A stretch of DNA of 11,677 nt from positions 1 to 11,677 of the forward strand of contig JALOOE010000064.1 in the NCBI GenBank assembly GCA_025454565.1, read 5' to 3'. Positions 1-5,547 of this stretch are shown in pieces; position 1 is the first letter of the stretch; the number at the start of each line of letters is the position of its first letter. Source of the DNA: Anaerolineae bacterium. Its GTDB lineage: Bacteria; Chloroflexota; Anaerolineae; CG2-30-64-16. Under the pieces are notes generated by a model, which saw nothing but the letters and a program-made list of their open reading frames with translations, ran no database searches and was not told the origin of the DNA. A program made the position numbers and the translations under genes.

Positions 1-931
1 CAACTACACCGACTACGCGGTCACGCTCGACCGGACGCTGGAGAAGCAGTGGGCCACCTTCAAAGAGCAGCAGGAACGGGTCCAGAAGCTCGAAGCCTCG
101 ATCCGCAAGCTCAGCAACCAGGCCAAAGGGATCGAGCAGGAGACGATCCACTTCCACTGGCGGCGTATCGCCAAAGACCTGGCGCGCCATGCCGTCGTCC
201 AGAAGGCACGGTTGGAGCGGATGCTGGCGAGCGAGGAGATGGTGGACAAACCCGGCCTCACCTGGAAGATGAAGCTCGAATTCGCCGACGCGCCGCGCAG
301 CGGCCAGGATGTGCTCTATATCCGCGATCTGCGCATGGGCTTCGGCGAACGCGTGCTCTTCGACGAAGTGAACCTGCACCTGAGCTACGGTGAGCGCGCG
401 GTGCTCGTCGGCCCGAATGGGACCGGCAAGACGACGCTGCTACGCTGCATCACCGGCCAGTTGCAGCCGTGGTCGGGCGCGATCCACCTGGGCCGCGGGG
501 TGCGGCTGGGCTATATGGCGCAGGAGCAGGAGACGCTCGATCTGAACGCCACGCCGCTGGCGCTGATCCGGCAGGCCGCGCCGCTCGACGAAACCGAGGC
601 GCGCGGCTTCCTCCACTACTTCCTGTTCGCGGGCGACGAGGTGTTCGTCCCCGTCGGCCGGTTGAGCTTCGGCGAGCGCAGCCGATTGGCGCTGGCGCTG
701 CTGGCGGTGCGCGGCTGCAACTTCCTGCTGCTCGACGAGCCGATCAACCACCTGGACATCCCCTCGCGCGAAAGCTTCGAACGCGCCATGGCGCGCTTCG
801 AGGGCACCGTGCTCGCGGTCGTCCACGATCGCTACTTCATCGACCGGCTGGCGACGACACTGTGGCTGATGGAAGGCGGTCGCGTGCGCGCCGTGACGGT
901 GGCGGACGGGGAAGACGGGGAGAAGGGGTGA
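1..931 (+). CDS. ABC-F family ATP-binding protein, 5' end missing
   Basis: C-terminal part of an ABC-F protein, a soluble tandem-ATPase class that acts on ribosomes (translation factors or antibiotic-resistance proteins) rather than in transport. The reading frame is open from base 2, so the first ATPase domain lies outside the window. Window residues 1-95 are charged and helical, rich in Q, E, K and R, as expected for the inter-domain linker; it opens with NYTDYA, a typical ABC-F linker start. The second ATPase domain follows: Walker A GPNGTGKTT (from base 410), Q-loop MAQEQE, signature LSFGE (from base 662; usual form LSGGE), Walker B with DEPINHLD (from base 722) and switch His in VVHDRYF (about base 824). 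The DEPxNHLD motif is diagnostic of ABC-F. The tail after the domain is short and acidic. The exact ABC-F subgroup cannot be told from this half. No transmembrane segment is visible. Confidence 0.9.
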   Translation, partial: NYTDYAVTLDRTLEKQWATFKEQQERVQKLEASIRKLSNQAKGIEQETIHFHWRRIAKDLARHAVVQKARLERMLASEEMVDKPGLTWKMKLEFADAPRSGQDVLYIRDLRMGFGERVLFDEVNLHLSYGERAVLVGPNGTGKTTLLRCITGQLQPWSGAIHLGRGVRLGYMAQEQETLDLNATPLALIRQAAPLDETEARGFLHYFLFAGDEVFVPVGRLSFGERSRLALALLAVRGCNFLLLDEPINHLDIPSRESFERAMARFEGTVLAVVHDRYFIDRLATTLWLMEGGRVRAVTVADGEDGEKG

Positions 932-933
932 AC

Positions 934-962
934 GGGAGCGGAGGGGCAGGGGAGCGGGGGGG
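934..962 (+). other. G-run tract, candidate G-quadruplex
   Basis: Directly after the ABC-F stop codon the plus strand has four G-runs, of 3, 4, 4 and 7 Gs (934-936, 943-946, 949-952, 956-962), separated by 6, 2 and 3 bases. This meets the usual G3+N1-7 pattern for an intramolecular quadruplex in DNA or in the mRNA 3' tail. It may instead be a purine-rich degenerate repeat related to the array that starts 25 bases later. Folding is not shown by sequence alone. Confidence 0.4.
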
Positions 963-986
963 CGGAGAAGAGCTACCGCTCGTTCC

Positions 987-1090
987 CATTCGCTGATTCG
1001 TTGATCCGCTGATTCGTTGATTCGCCGATTCGCTGATTCGTTGATTCGCCGATTCGCTGATTCGTTGATTCGCCGATTCGCTGATTCCTG
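987..1090 (+). repeat. 8-bp-period tandem array with 24-bp higher-order unit
   Basis: Thirteen consecutive 8-mers run without a gap. The basic unit is GATTCGNN, in three versions: GATTCGCT, GATTCGTT and GATTCGCC. From 1007 to 1078 these are organised as three perfect copies of a 24-bp super-unit; the first few and the last units are imperfect (987-1006 and 1083-1090). No inverted partner arm is seen. The array fills most of the gap between the ABC-F stop and the GNAT start and ends 15 bases before that start. It is not a CRISPR array because there are no spacers. Confidence 0.95.
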
Positions 1091-1105
1091 TGGCATACTT
1101 GCGCC

Positions 1106-1999
1106 ATGAGCTGGCTGTTGCGGGGGAAAACCGAGAAGATCACGGTCCGTCCGGCGGTTCCGACCGATCGGCCCGCGCTGGCCTTGTTGTTGGCGCACAC
1201 CTGGCGCAGACATGGGATCATGGCCGTGGAAGAGCAGGTGGCGCTCCTCAGCAACGGCTTGAGCGTGATGGCCTTCGCCGGGGATGATGCGGTGGCATTC
1301 ATGGGGCTGTCGCCGCGTTCGCCGGCCGGCGTGCCACCTGAGTATTGGGTGGATATGCCACTGATCGCCGTGGCAAGCGACCGTCCCGCGGCCGGTGTTC
1401 TGCGTCGTCTGTGCGAGACGGCCATTGATGGGTTGCGCAGGCACAGCACGACCGGCCTAGTTTGTCTGGCGAATGACGCGTGGCTCGCGGAGAACTTGCC
1501 CGACGCGGGCTTCCAAGCGATAGACCAGGTATTGAGCTATGCGCGGCCCAACCGCGGCCCGCTGCCGGATGCGCCAATTGTGTGCGGGTTGCGTCCGGCG
1601 GGTTCGGCTGAGGCCGAGACGGTTCTGGAGCTGAATGCAGCGGCGTTCGAGCCGATCTGGCATTACGACGACCGGACGGTGCTGAGTTGGCTCTTGACCG
1701 CGGACCATGCCATGCTGGCCGAACAGTCCGGCCAGCCCCTCGGCTTTGCCCTCACCACGCTGAATTCTGTCAGCGGTTATGCCCAACTGATCCGCGTGGC
1801 GACGCATCCCGCCGGTCAGCGGCGCGGGATCGGTCGCCAGCTCGTGATCGATGCGCTTCGCTATGCGTGGGAAGTCGGCGCCACCGGTCTATCGCTCAAC
1901 ACGCAGGCGAGTAACACCGTCTCACGCCATCTCTACACGGCTCTGGGTTTCCAACCGACCGGCGGCGCGCTCTCAGTGTTGACGCATCGCCTCCAATAG
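1106..1999 (+). CDS. GNAT-family N-acetyltransferase with two GNAT-like domains
   Basis: Putative acyl-CoA-dependent N-acetyltransferase of 297 residues; acceptor unknown. The length is about twice a single GNAT domain. The C-terminal half (about 158-297) is the convincing one: a beta-strand then the acetyl-CoA pyrophosphate-binding loop in RVATHPAGQRRGIGRQLV (about 230-247, Q/RxxGxG form), followed by NTVSRHLYTALGF, the usual helix-plus-strand near the end of the fold. The N-terminal half (about 10-150) starts with ITVRPAVPTDRPALALLL, a typical GNAT first strand and helix, but its CoA loop is not recognisable, so it is probably a degenerate domain. The ATG at 1106 follows the tandem array with no Shine-Dalgarno; the sequence TGGCATACT just upstream resembles an extended -10 box, so a leaderless or nearly leaderless mRNA is possible. 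The gene is convergent with rdgB. Confidence 0.85.
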   Translation: MSWLLRGKTEKITVRPAVPTDRPALALLLAHTWRRHGIMAVEEQVALLSNGLSVMAFAGDDAVAFMGLSPRSPAGVPPEYWVDMPLIAVASDRPAAGVLRRLCETAIDGLRRHSTTGLVCLANDAWLAENLPDAGFQAIDQVLSYARPNRGPLPDAPIVCGLRPAGSAEAETVLELNAAAFEPIWHYDDRTVLSWLLTADHAMLAEQSGQPLGFALTTLNSVSGYAQLIRVATHPAGQRRGIGRQLVIDALRYAWEVGATGLSLNTQASNTVSRHLYTALGFQPTGGALSVLTHRLQ

Positions 2000-2018
2000 C
2001 TTTGTCCGCCCGGTTGCC

Positions 2019-2060
2019 CTTCGTCCTTCGTCTTTCGTCCTTCGTCGGTCACCCTTCGTC
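2019..2060 (+). repeat. 7-bp-period array (CTTCGTC) between convergent genes
   Basis: Six 7-mers in register: CTTCGTC, CTTCGTC, TTTCGTC, CTTCGTC, GGTCACC, CTTCGTC. The last unit abuts the rdgB stop codon (complement of 2061-2063) and the first lies 20 bases after the GNAT stop, so the array fills the whole convergent gap. Only the pyrimidine-rich arm is present. The same 7-mer recurs as the right arm of the hairpin at 10317-10377, 8 kb away. Confidence 0.9.
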
Positions 2061-2663
2061 CTATCCCCGGAGCATCGCCGCCAACAACCGTTCGGCAGCG
2101 CGTGCCGCGCGGCCGCGGTGGCTGATCGCGTGTTTGGTTTCCGCGGGCAGTTGCGCCATGGTCTGGCCCCGATCAGGCAGATAGAACACCGGATCGTAGC
2201 CGAAGCCGTTGCTGCCGGCCGGCCCGAACGCGATGACCCCTTCGCACGCACCGGCGGCGGTCTGCACGTCGCCGGCGGGAGTGGCCAGCGCGACCACGCA
2301 GCGGAAACGCGCCGTGCGCCCCACCCACGGCACGCCGGTCAACGCATCGAGCAGCTTACGATAGCGGTCGGCGTCGCTGGCGCCGGGGCCGCCGTAACGC
2401 GCGGAATAGACCCCCGGCGCGCCGTCCAGCGCATCCACCTCCAGGCCGGAGTCGTCGGCCCAGGCCCACAGGCCGGCTGCGCGCGCATAAGTGGTAGCCT
2501 TCAGCGCCGCGTTCTCCGTGAAGGTGTGGCCGGTCTCTGCCACCTCCAGCGTGATCCCTTCGGCATCCAGATAGGTCACTTCAAGCGGCAGATCGGCCAA
2601 CAACGCCTGATATTCCCGCACTTTGCCGGGATTGTGTGTGGCGACGAGTAGTTTGCGTGTCAT
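2061..2663 (-). CDS. rdgB: RdgB/HAM1-type XTP/dITP pyrophosphatase
   Basis: House-cleaning enzyme that hydrolyses non-canonical purine triphosphates (XTP, dITP, ITP) to the monophosphate and pyrophosphate, keeping them out of DNA and RNA. It has 200 residues, the normal family length. Family motifs in order: ATHNPGKVREY near the N-terminus (8-18), the acidic metal/substrate site WADDSGLEVDALDGAPGVYS (68-87), the base-binding stretch GSNGFGYDPVF (150-160) and KHAISHRGRA (177-186). The ATG at 2663 is chosen because the protein then begins MTRKLLVATHNPGK, as family members do, with AGGAG about 13 bases upstream on the minus strand. An ATG 11 codons earlier is in frame but would add an unconserved head. 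It is divergent from prs, which suits two nucleotide-metabolism genes sharing a control region, although no clear minus-strand promoter was found. Confidence 0.95.
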   Translation of the reverse strand: MTRKLLVATHNPGKVREYQALLADLPLEVTYLDAEGITLEVAETGHTFTENAALKATTYARAAGLWAWADDSGLEVDALDGAPGVYSARYGGPGASDADRYRKLLDALTGVPWVGRTARFRCVVALATPAGDVQTAAGACEGVIAFGPAGSNGFGYDPVFYLPDRGQTMAQLPAETKHAISHRGRAARAAERLLAAMLRG

Positions 2664-2695
2664 TTCCGGGCGACTGCTCCTGTCCACCCCATCCA

Positions 2696-2725
2696 CTGCT
2701 GTCCGGGCATGCGTTCGGACAGCAG
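2696..2725. promoter_or_regulatory. 10-bp inverted repeat upstream of prs promoter
   Basis: CTGCTGTCCG (2696-2705) and CGGACAGCAG (2716-2725) are perfect inverted copies separated by 10 bases. The centre-to-centre distance is 20 bp, close to two helical turns. The repeat ends four bases before the prs -35 box and lies in the divergent rdgB-prs gap, so it could be a dimeric regulator site. It could also be a hairpin in the rdgB leader RNA. Confidence 0.45.
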
Positions 2726-2729
2726 CGTT

Positions 2730-2758
2730 TTGCCAGTCCGATGTCTCAATGCTATCAT
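2730..2758 (+). promoter_or_regulatory. Sigma70-type promoter for prs operon
   Basis: TTGCCA (2730-2735, five of six matches to the -35 consensus) and TATCAT (2753-2758, five of six to -10) are exactly 17 bp apart. Predicted transcription start is near 2765, giving a leader of about 26 bases that includes the GGAGAGGG ribosome-binding site of prs. Confidence 0.7.
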
Positions 2759-2790
2759 ACGGCTCTGATCAGGGGCAAATGGAGAGGGAC

Positions 2791-3747
2791 ATGAGCACTC
2801 ATCACCCGTTGCGCGTCTTCACCGGTTCGGCCAATCGACCGCTGGCCGAAGCCGTGGCGCGCATCCTGGACACGGCGCTGGGGAAGTGCACGACGACGCG
2901 TCTGAAAGATAGCGAAGTCCATGTTGCGATCGACGAGGCCGTGCGCGATCAGGATGTGTTCATCATCCAGCCGTGCTCGGCGCCGGTCAACGATCACCTG
3001 ATGGAGTTGCTGCTCTACGTCGACGCGTTCCGGCGCGCCTCGGCGCACGAGATCACGGCGGTGGTCCCCTATTATCCCTATGGCCGGCAGGAGCGGATGG
3101 CGAAGGGCCGCGAGGCGATCAGCGCCAAGGCGGTGGCGGTGATGCTCGAAGTGATGGGCGTCAGCCGGGTGATCTATTTCGACGTCCACGCGCCCGCGAC
3201 GCAGGGTTTTTTCCAGGTGCCGGTCGATCCCCTTTCGGCGTTGCCTGTCCTGGCCGGCTATTTTGAAACGGATGCGTTCTGCAATGCGGCGGTGGTCTCG
3301 CCGGACGTGGGGCGGGCGAAGTTTGCCGGGGCCTACGCGGAGCGGCTCAATCTGCCCCTCGTGGTCATGCACAAGCGTCGCGAGGGGTTCGATAAGGCCA
3401 AAGCGACCCACGTGGTGGGCGATATCGAAGGCAAGATCCCCATCATTATCGACGATGTGATCGCCGGCGGCAGCGTGCTCGATGAAGTGGATGGACTCAT
3501 CGAGGCGGGCGCACGGCCGGAGGTCTACATCGCAATCACGCATGGCGTGCTGTTGCCTTCGGCCATCGAACGGCTCGACCGCGACGAGCGCATCAAACGG
3601 CTCGTCATCTCGAACACGATCGACCAACCGGAAGCCGTCCGCAATCATCCCAAGATCACCATCGTCTCGGTGGCCGATCTGCTGGCCCGCGTGATCGGCC
3701 GCATCCATACGGGCGAGTCGATCAGTTCCCTCATCAGTAAGCAGTGA
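2791..3747 (+). CDS. prs: Ribose-phosphate pyrophosphokinase (PRPP synthetase)
   Basis: Makes 5-phosphoribosyl 1-pyrophosphate from ribose 5-phosphate and ATP, the entry to purine, pyrimidine, histidine, tryptophan and NAD synthesis; cytosolic. It has 318 residues, the normal length. Visible motifs: N-terminal subdomain with PCSAPVNDHLMELLLYVDA, PYYPYGRQERM (RQER, about 99-102, ATP site), FDVHAPATQGFF (about 130-141, catalytic metal/ATP region), SPDVGRAKF, and the PRPP loop at 218-230. That loop reads DDVIAGGSVL instead of the usual DDxIDTGGTL: the Thr is missing and the loop is one residue shorter. The ATG at 2791 follows GGAGAGGG at good spacing and gives the family N-terminus; an in-frame ATG at 2779 overlaps that ribosome-binding site. 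First gene of an operon with the DUF4446 gene, which starts 3 bases after its stop. Confidence 0.93.
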   Translation: MSTHHPLRVFTGSANRPLAEAVARILDTALGKCTTTRLKDSEVHVAIDEAVRDQDVFIIQPCSAPVNDHLMELLLYVDAFRRASAHEITAVVPYYPYGRQERMAKGREAISAKAVAVMLEVMGVSRVIYFDVHAPATQGFFQVPVDPLSALPVLAGYFETDAFCNAAVVSPDVGRAKFAGAYAERLNLPLVVMHKRREGFDKAKATHVVGDIEGKIPIIIDDVIAGGSVLDEVDGLIEAGARPEVYIAITHGVLLPSAIERLDRDERIKRLVISNTIDQPEAVRNHPKITIVSVADLLARVIGRIHTGESISSLISKQ

Positions 3748-3750
3748 GAT

Positions 3751-4236
3751 ATGCTCGCATCGATTGACCTGATTTGGGTGACGATGATTCTGCTCGTCGC
3801 GGTATTGGCGGCGATCGGCGTCTTGATCTGGCTGTTCATCCGGCTGCGGCAGTTGGAGCGTCACTATCGCGCGCTGACGACCGGCACCGACGGCGGCAGC
3901 CTGGAGTCGGTCCTGGATGACCACGTGCGCCAGGTGCGCGCAGCGACCGAACGGGTCCAGGATTTGGATACGATGGTGATGCGGGTCGAGCGGTCAAACC
4001 GCAGCCATTTGCAGCGCGTCGGCTTCCTGCGCTTCAATCCCTTTCGAGACACGGGCGGCGATCAGAGCTTCGCGCTGGCGCTCACCGATGAAGGCGGTAA
4101 CGGCGTGGTGATCAGCAGCCTGCACAGCCGCGAGGTGACGCGCGTCTACGCCAAGCCGTTGGCCGCGTGGGAGACCAGTTATCAACTCACCGAGGAAGAA
4201 CAGCAGGTGATTCTTCGGGCCAGAGGAGCAGCATAA
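3751..4236 (+). CDS. DUF4446 family protein, membrane-anchored
   Basis: Protein of 161 residues with unknown function. One transmembrane segment lies near the N-terminus (about 7-31), then a charged helical region likely to form a coiled coil (about 32-88), then the conserved DUF4446 block: VGFLRFNPFRDTGGDQSFALALTD, NGVVISSLHSREVTRVYAKPL and a final LTEEEQQVILRA helix (about 90-158). That block is distinctive and the assignment is by recognition of it. The predicted topology places the C-terminal domain in the cytoplasm. The start codon follows the prs stop by 3 bases with no strong ribosome-binding site, suggesting translational coupling; its stop overlaps the bactofilin start by one base. 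Co-translation with a cytoskeletal protein suggests, but does not prove, a shared role at the membrane. Confidence 0.85.
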   Translation: MLASIDLIWVTMILLVAVLAAIGVLIWLFIRLRQLERHYRALTTGTDGGSLESVLDDHVRQVRAATERVQDLDTMVMRVERSNRSHLQRVGFLRFNPFRDTGGDQSFALALTDEGGNGVVISSLHSREVTRVYAKPLAAWETSYQLTEEEQQVILRARGAA

Positions 4237-4697
4237 TGCCATTTCGACGCGATTCACGCCCCAATCCCGACCAAATCGAGGTGATCATCGGGCCGCGAGC
4301 CACATTCAGCGGCCAACTCCGCTGCGATGGCAGCATCCGGCTTGACGGCACCGTCGAGGGCGGCCTGATCGAGACGCCCGCCAACGTGCTGATCACCGAA
4401 AGCGCGCGGGTGATGGTGGACATCAAGGCTCGCACCGTGTCGGTGGCCGGCGCCTACAAGGGCACGATCACGGCGGATCGGGTGGAGTTGTTGGAAGGTG
4501 GCCGGTTATGGGGCACAATCAACGTGCGCACCTTTCTCTTGGATGAAGGTGCGCATTTTCAGGGCCAATTGGTGATGCAAGATGACCAGCCGGCCGATCC
4601 GCTCGTGGCGGCGCGGCCGCCGGCCGGCGAGCAGATTCCGGTGATGACCAACGCGCCTACGGAGAGCCTGGGAGAAACCGTGACAAGTAACGAGTGA
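4236..4697 (+). CDS. Bactofilin (polymer-forming cytoskeletal protein)
   Basis: Small beta-helical protein of 153 residues that polymerises without nucleotide into filaments or membrane-associated patches, used in various bacteria for cell shape, polarity or anchoring. The core (about 14-115) shows the family's repeating short beta-strands with glycines: VIIGPRATFSGQLRCDGSIR, LDGTVEGGLI, VLITESARVMVDIKARTVSV, GAYKGTITADRVELLEGGRL, WGTINVRTFLLDEGAHFQGQ. The flanking N-terminus is short and basic; the C-terminal tail is Pro/Ala-rich and disordered, as usual. ATG 4236 shares one base with the DUF4446 stop (TAATG), and AGAGGAG (4222-4228) lies 7 bases upstream, fixing the start. No amphipathic or membrane segment is obvious, so membrane attachment may come from the DUF4446 partner. 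Confidence 0.9.
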   Translation: MPFRRDSRPNPDQIEVIIGPRATFSGQLRCDGSIRLDGTVEGGLIETPANVLITESARVMVDIKARTVSVAGAYKGTITADRVELLEGGRLWGTINVRTFLLDEGAHFQGQLVMQDDQPADPLVAARPPAGEQIPVMTNAPTESLGETVTSNE

Positions 4698-4725
4698 TCC
4701 ATGAGGGGCCATCGTGCTGCACATC

Positions 4726-4753
4726 TCACGTTTCACGCATCACGTTTCACGCC
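4726..4753 (+). repeat. 7-bp-period array (TCACGNN) overlapping a gene end
   Basis: Four 7-mers in register: TCACGTT, TCACGCA, TCACGTT, TCACGCC, which is also two copies of a 14-mer with one change. The array lies between the convergent bactofilin and small-membrane-protein genes. The last unit supplies the stop codon (complement of 4747-4749) of the minus-strand gene, so the repeat has become part of that coding end. Confidence 0.85.
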
Positions 4754-5157
4754 TTCGCCTTGCTGCGGAGTAACCCCTGGCGCACCTCCGGCAGTTCTTG
4801 ATACCAGAGCACGAAAAGCGAAAGCGCCACCGAGACCAGCGTGAAGGTGATGTAAGTCCAGTTGGGATCCCAAGCCTTACCCGCTTGCACCGCGGCACGC
4901 GGCCACAGCAGCAGCAAGCGGCTGATGATGTTGAAGCCTTGGGCGAAGCCGATCAAGTGCCAGGGCCAGGTAGCAGGGCTGCGGCGCACGATCAACTCGA
5001 AGTCGGCGGCCACCACCATCAGTAACAGGAGGATCGACAACCACCACTCCTGGTTCTGAAGCGAATACGAACTCGGGGGCAGCAGTATCAGCGGGATGAA
5101 TTGCAGTATCAACACTGCGATGATCATGGTCGGACTGGTGAGTGCTCGATTTCGCAT
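4747..5157 (-). CDS. Small integral membrane protein, four predicted helices, unknown function
   Basis: I do not recognise this 136-residue protein. Four hydrophobic segments are visible: about 11-27, 38-58, 66-86 and 100-118, with both ends predicted to be cytoplasmic. Acidic residues D52 and E54 and basic R80 lie in or at the edges of helices 2 and 3 and would be unusual in plain bilayer-filling helices. The C-terminus is basic (RSKAKA). The start at 5157 is chosen because AAGGAG lies 9 bases upstream on the minus strand; an in-frame ATG eight codons earlier would put that ribosome-binding site inside the gene. It is transcribed from an exact-consensus promoter back to back with the one for the liv importer, so it may be expressed with the importer; a role in uptake or in sensing it is only a guess. 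Confidence 0.75.
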   Translation of the reverse strand: MRNRALTSPTMIIAVLILQFIPLILLPPSSYSLQNQEWWLSILLLLMVVAADFELIVRRSPATWPWHLIGFAQGFNIISRLLLLWPRAAVQAGKAWDPNWTYITFTLVSVALSLFVLWYQELPEVRQGLLRSKAKA

Positions 5158-5205
5158 CGAAAAAGGCTCCTTCCCACACAACGGAGTAAAATGGAGTTCG
5201 CTCAG

Positions 5206-5234
5206 ATTATAGGCGGGTGCCCCTCCGCTGTCAA
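5206..5234 (-). promoter_or_regulatory. Exact-consensus sigma70 promoter, leftward
   Basis: On the minus strand, TTGACA (5234-5229) and TATAAT (5211-5206) match both consensus boxes at every base with a 17-bp spacer. Predicted start near 5199, giving a leader of about 42 bases that carries the AAGGAG site of the small membrane protein gene. The spacer is GC-rich. Confidence 0.85.
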
Positions 5235-5244
5235 GCGCTTGACA
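5229..5244. promoter_or_regulatory. 16-bp perfect palindrome holding both divergent -35 boxes
   Basis: TGTCAAGCGCTTGACA reads the same on both strands. Its right six bases are the -35 box of the livK promoter and its left six are the -35 box of the leftward promoter. Even symmetry around a central AGCGCT resembles operators of LacI/GalR-type repressors, but that family assignment is a guess. Part of the symmetry follows automatically from two facing -35 boxes; only the central GCGC adds to it. Confidence 0.7.
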
Positions 5245-5267
5245 ATTGCTGATTAGTTCACTATAAT
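5239..5267 (+). promoter_or_regulatory. Exact-consensus sigma70 promoter for liv operon
   Basis: TTGACA (5239-5244) and TATAAT (5262-5267) match both consensus boxes at every base with a 17-bp spacer. The predicted start is near 5274, leaving a long leader of about 270 bases before livK. The spacer is AT-richer than that of the opposed promoter. Confidence 0.88.
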
Positions 5268-5273
5268 CGATCC

Positions 5274-5547
5274 ACCCTCGGAAGCTGGCAAAGTTGATCC
5301 TTAGACCAGCCCTCAGGCAGCAGATCTCTACGACACCGGCGTCGGCGCGAGGTATTCCGTTGACGGTTACCCCACGTGAGATCTCGTCAACCTAGGCGCG
5401 ATAAGGAGGTGGATGGACTCGCGCTGCTGGGCGGATGATCGAAGTGCGCAGATGGCTTGTCTTGGCGCCAGCACGCGAATACGCAGCCCGTAACCTGATT
5501 TCCCGGTAATCCCATCATCACCATATTCTCACAGGAGGAGAAGTACC
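5274..5547 (+). other. Long livK 5' leader, possible short leader ORF
   Basis: About 270 bases between the predicted transcription start and livK hold no recognised gene or known riboswitch. Two things are visible. One is a hairpin: GTTGACG (5359-5365) pairs perfectly with CGTCAAC (5385-5391) around a 19-base loop, without a following T-run. The other is a near-perfect ribosome-binding sequence AAGGAGG (5403-5409) followed at 5413 by ATG and a 26-codon ORF ending at a TAA (5491-5493), 54 bases before livK. The short peptide has no run of Leu, Ile or Val codons, so classic attenuation by branched-chain amino acid starvation is not supported. The livK site AGGAGGAG (5533-5540) is 7 bases from its ATG and very strong. 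Confidence 0.4.

Noticed and set aside
987..1090. CRISPR-like array
   Set aside because: Units are directly adjacent with no unique spacers, and no cas gene is present.
440..1444. Minus-strand frame with a repeated RRINESAN-type peptide
   Set aside because: The peptide repeat is only the translation of the 8-bp intergenic array; the 24-bp block is a multiple of three. The frame runs antisense to two real genes.
2623..2790. Upstream extension of prs to an earlier start
   Set aside because: The extra N-terminus would span the promoter, the inverted repeat and part of rdgB, and is unlike the family. Start 2791 has a good ribosome-binding site.
2755..3924. 389-codon open frame on the minus strand opposite prs
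   Set aside because: It is an antisense shadow of GC-rich coding DNA. prs on the plus strand has every family motif, and the minus translation is low-complexity and rich in His, Asp and Arg.
5400..5412. Fragment of a 16S rRNA 3' end, because of the AAGGAGGTG sequence
   Set aside because: It is the complement of the anti-Shine-Dalgarno, so it reads as a ribosome-binding site. No rRNA sequence flanks it.
5274..5547. T-box or other known riboswitch in the livK leader
   Set aside because: A GGTGGA-like piece near 5407 loosely recalls a T-box core, but there is no specifier stem, antiterminator pairing or terminator.
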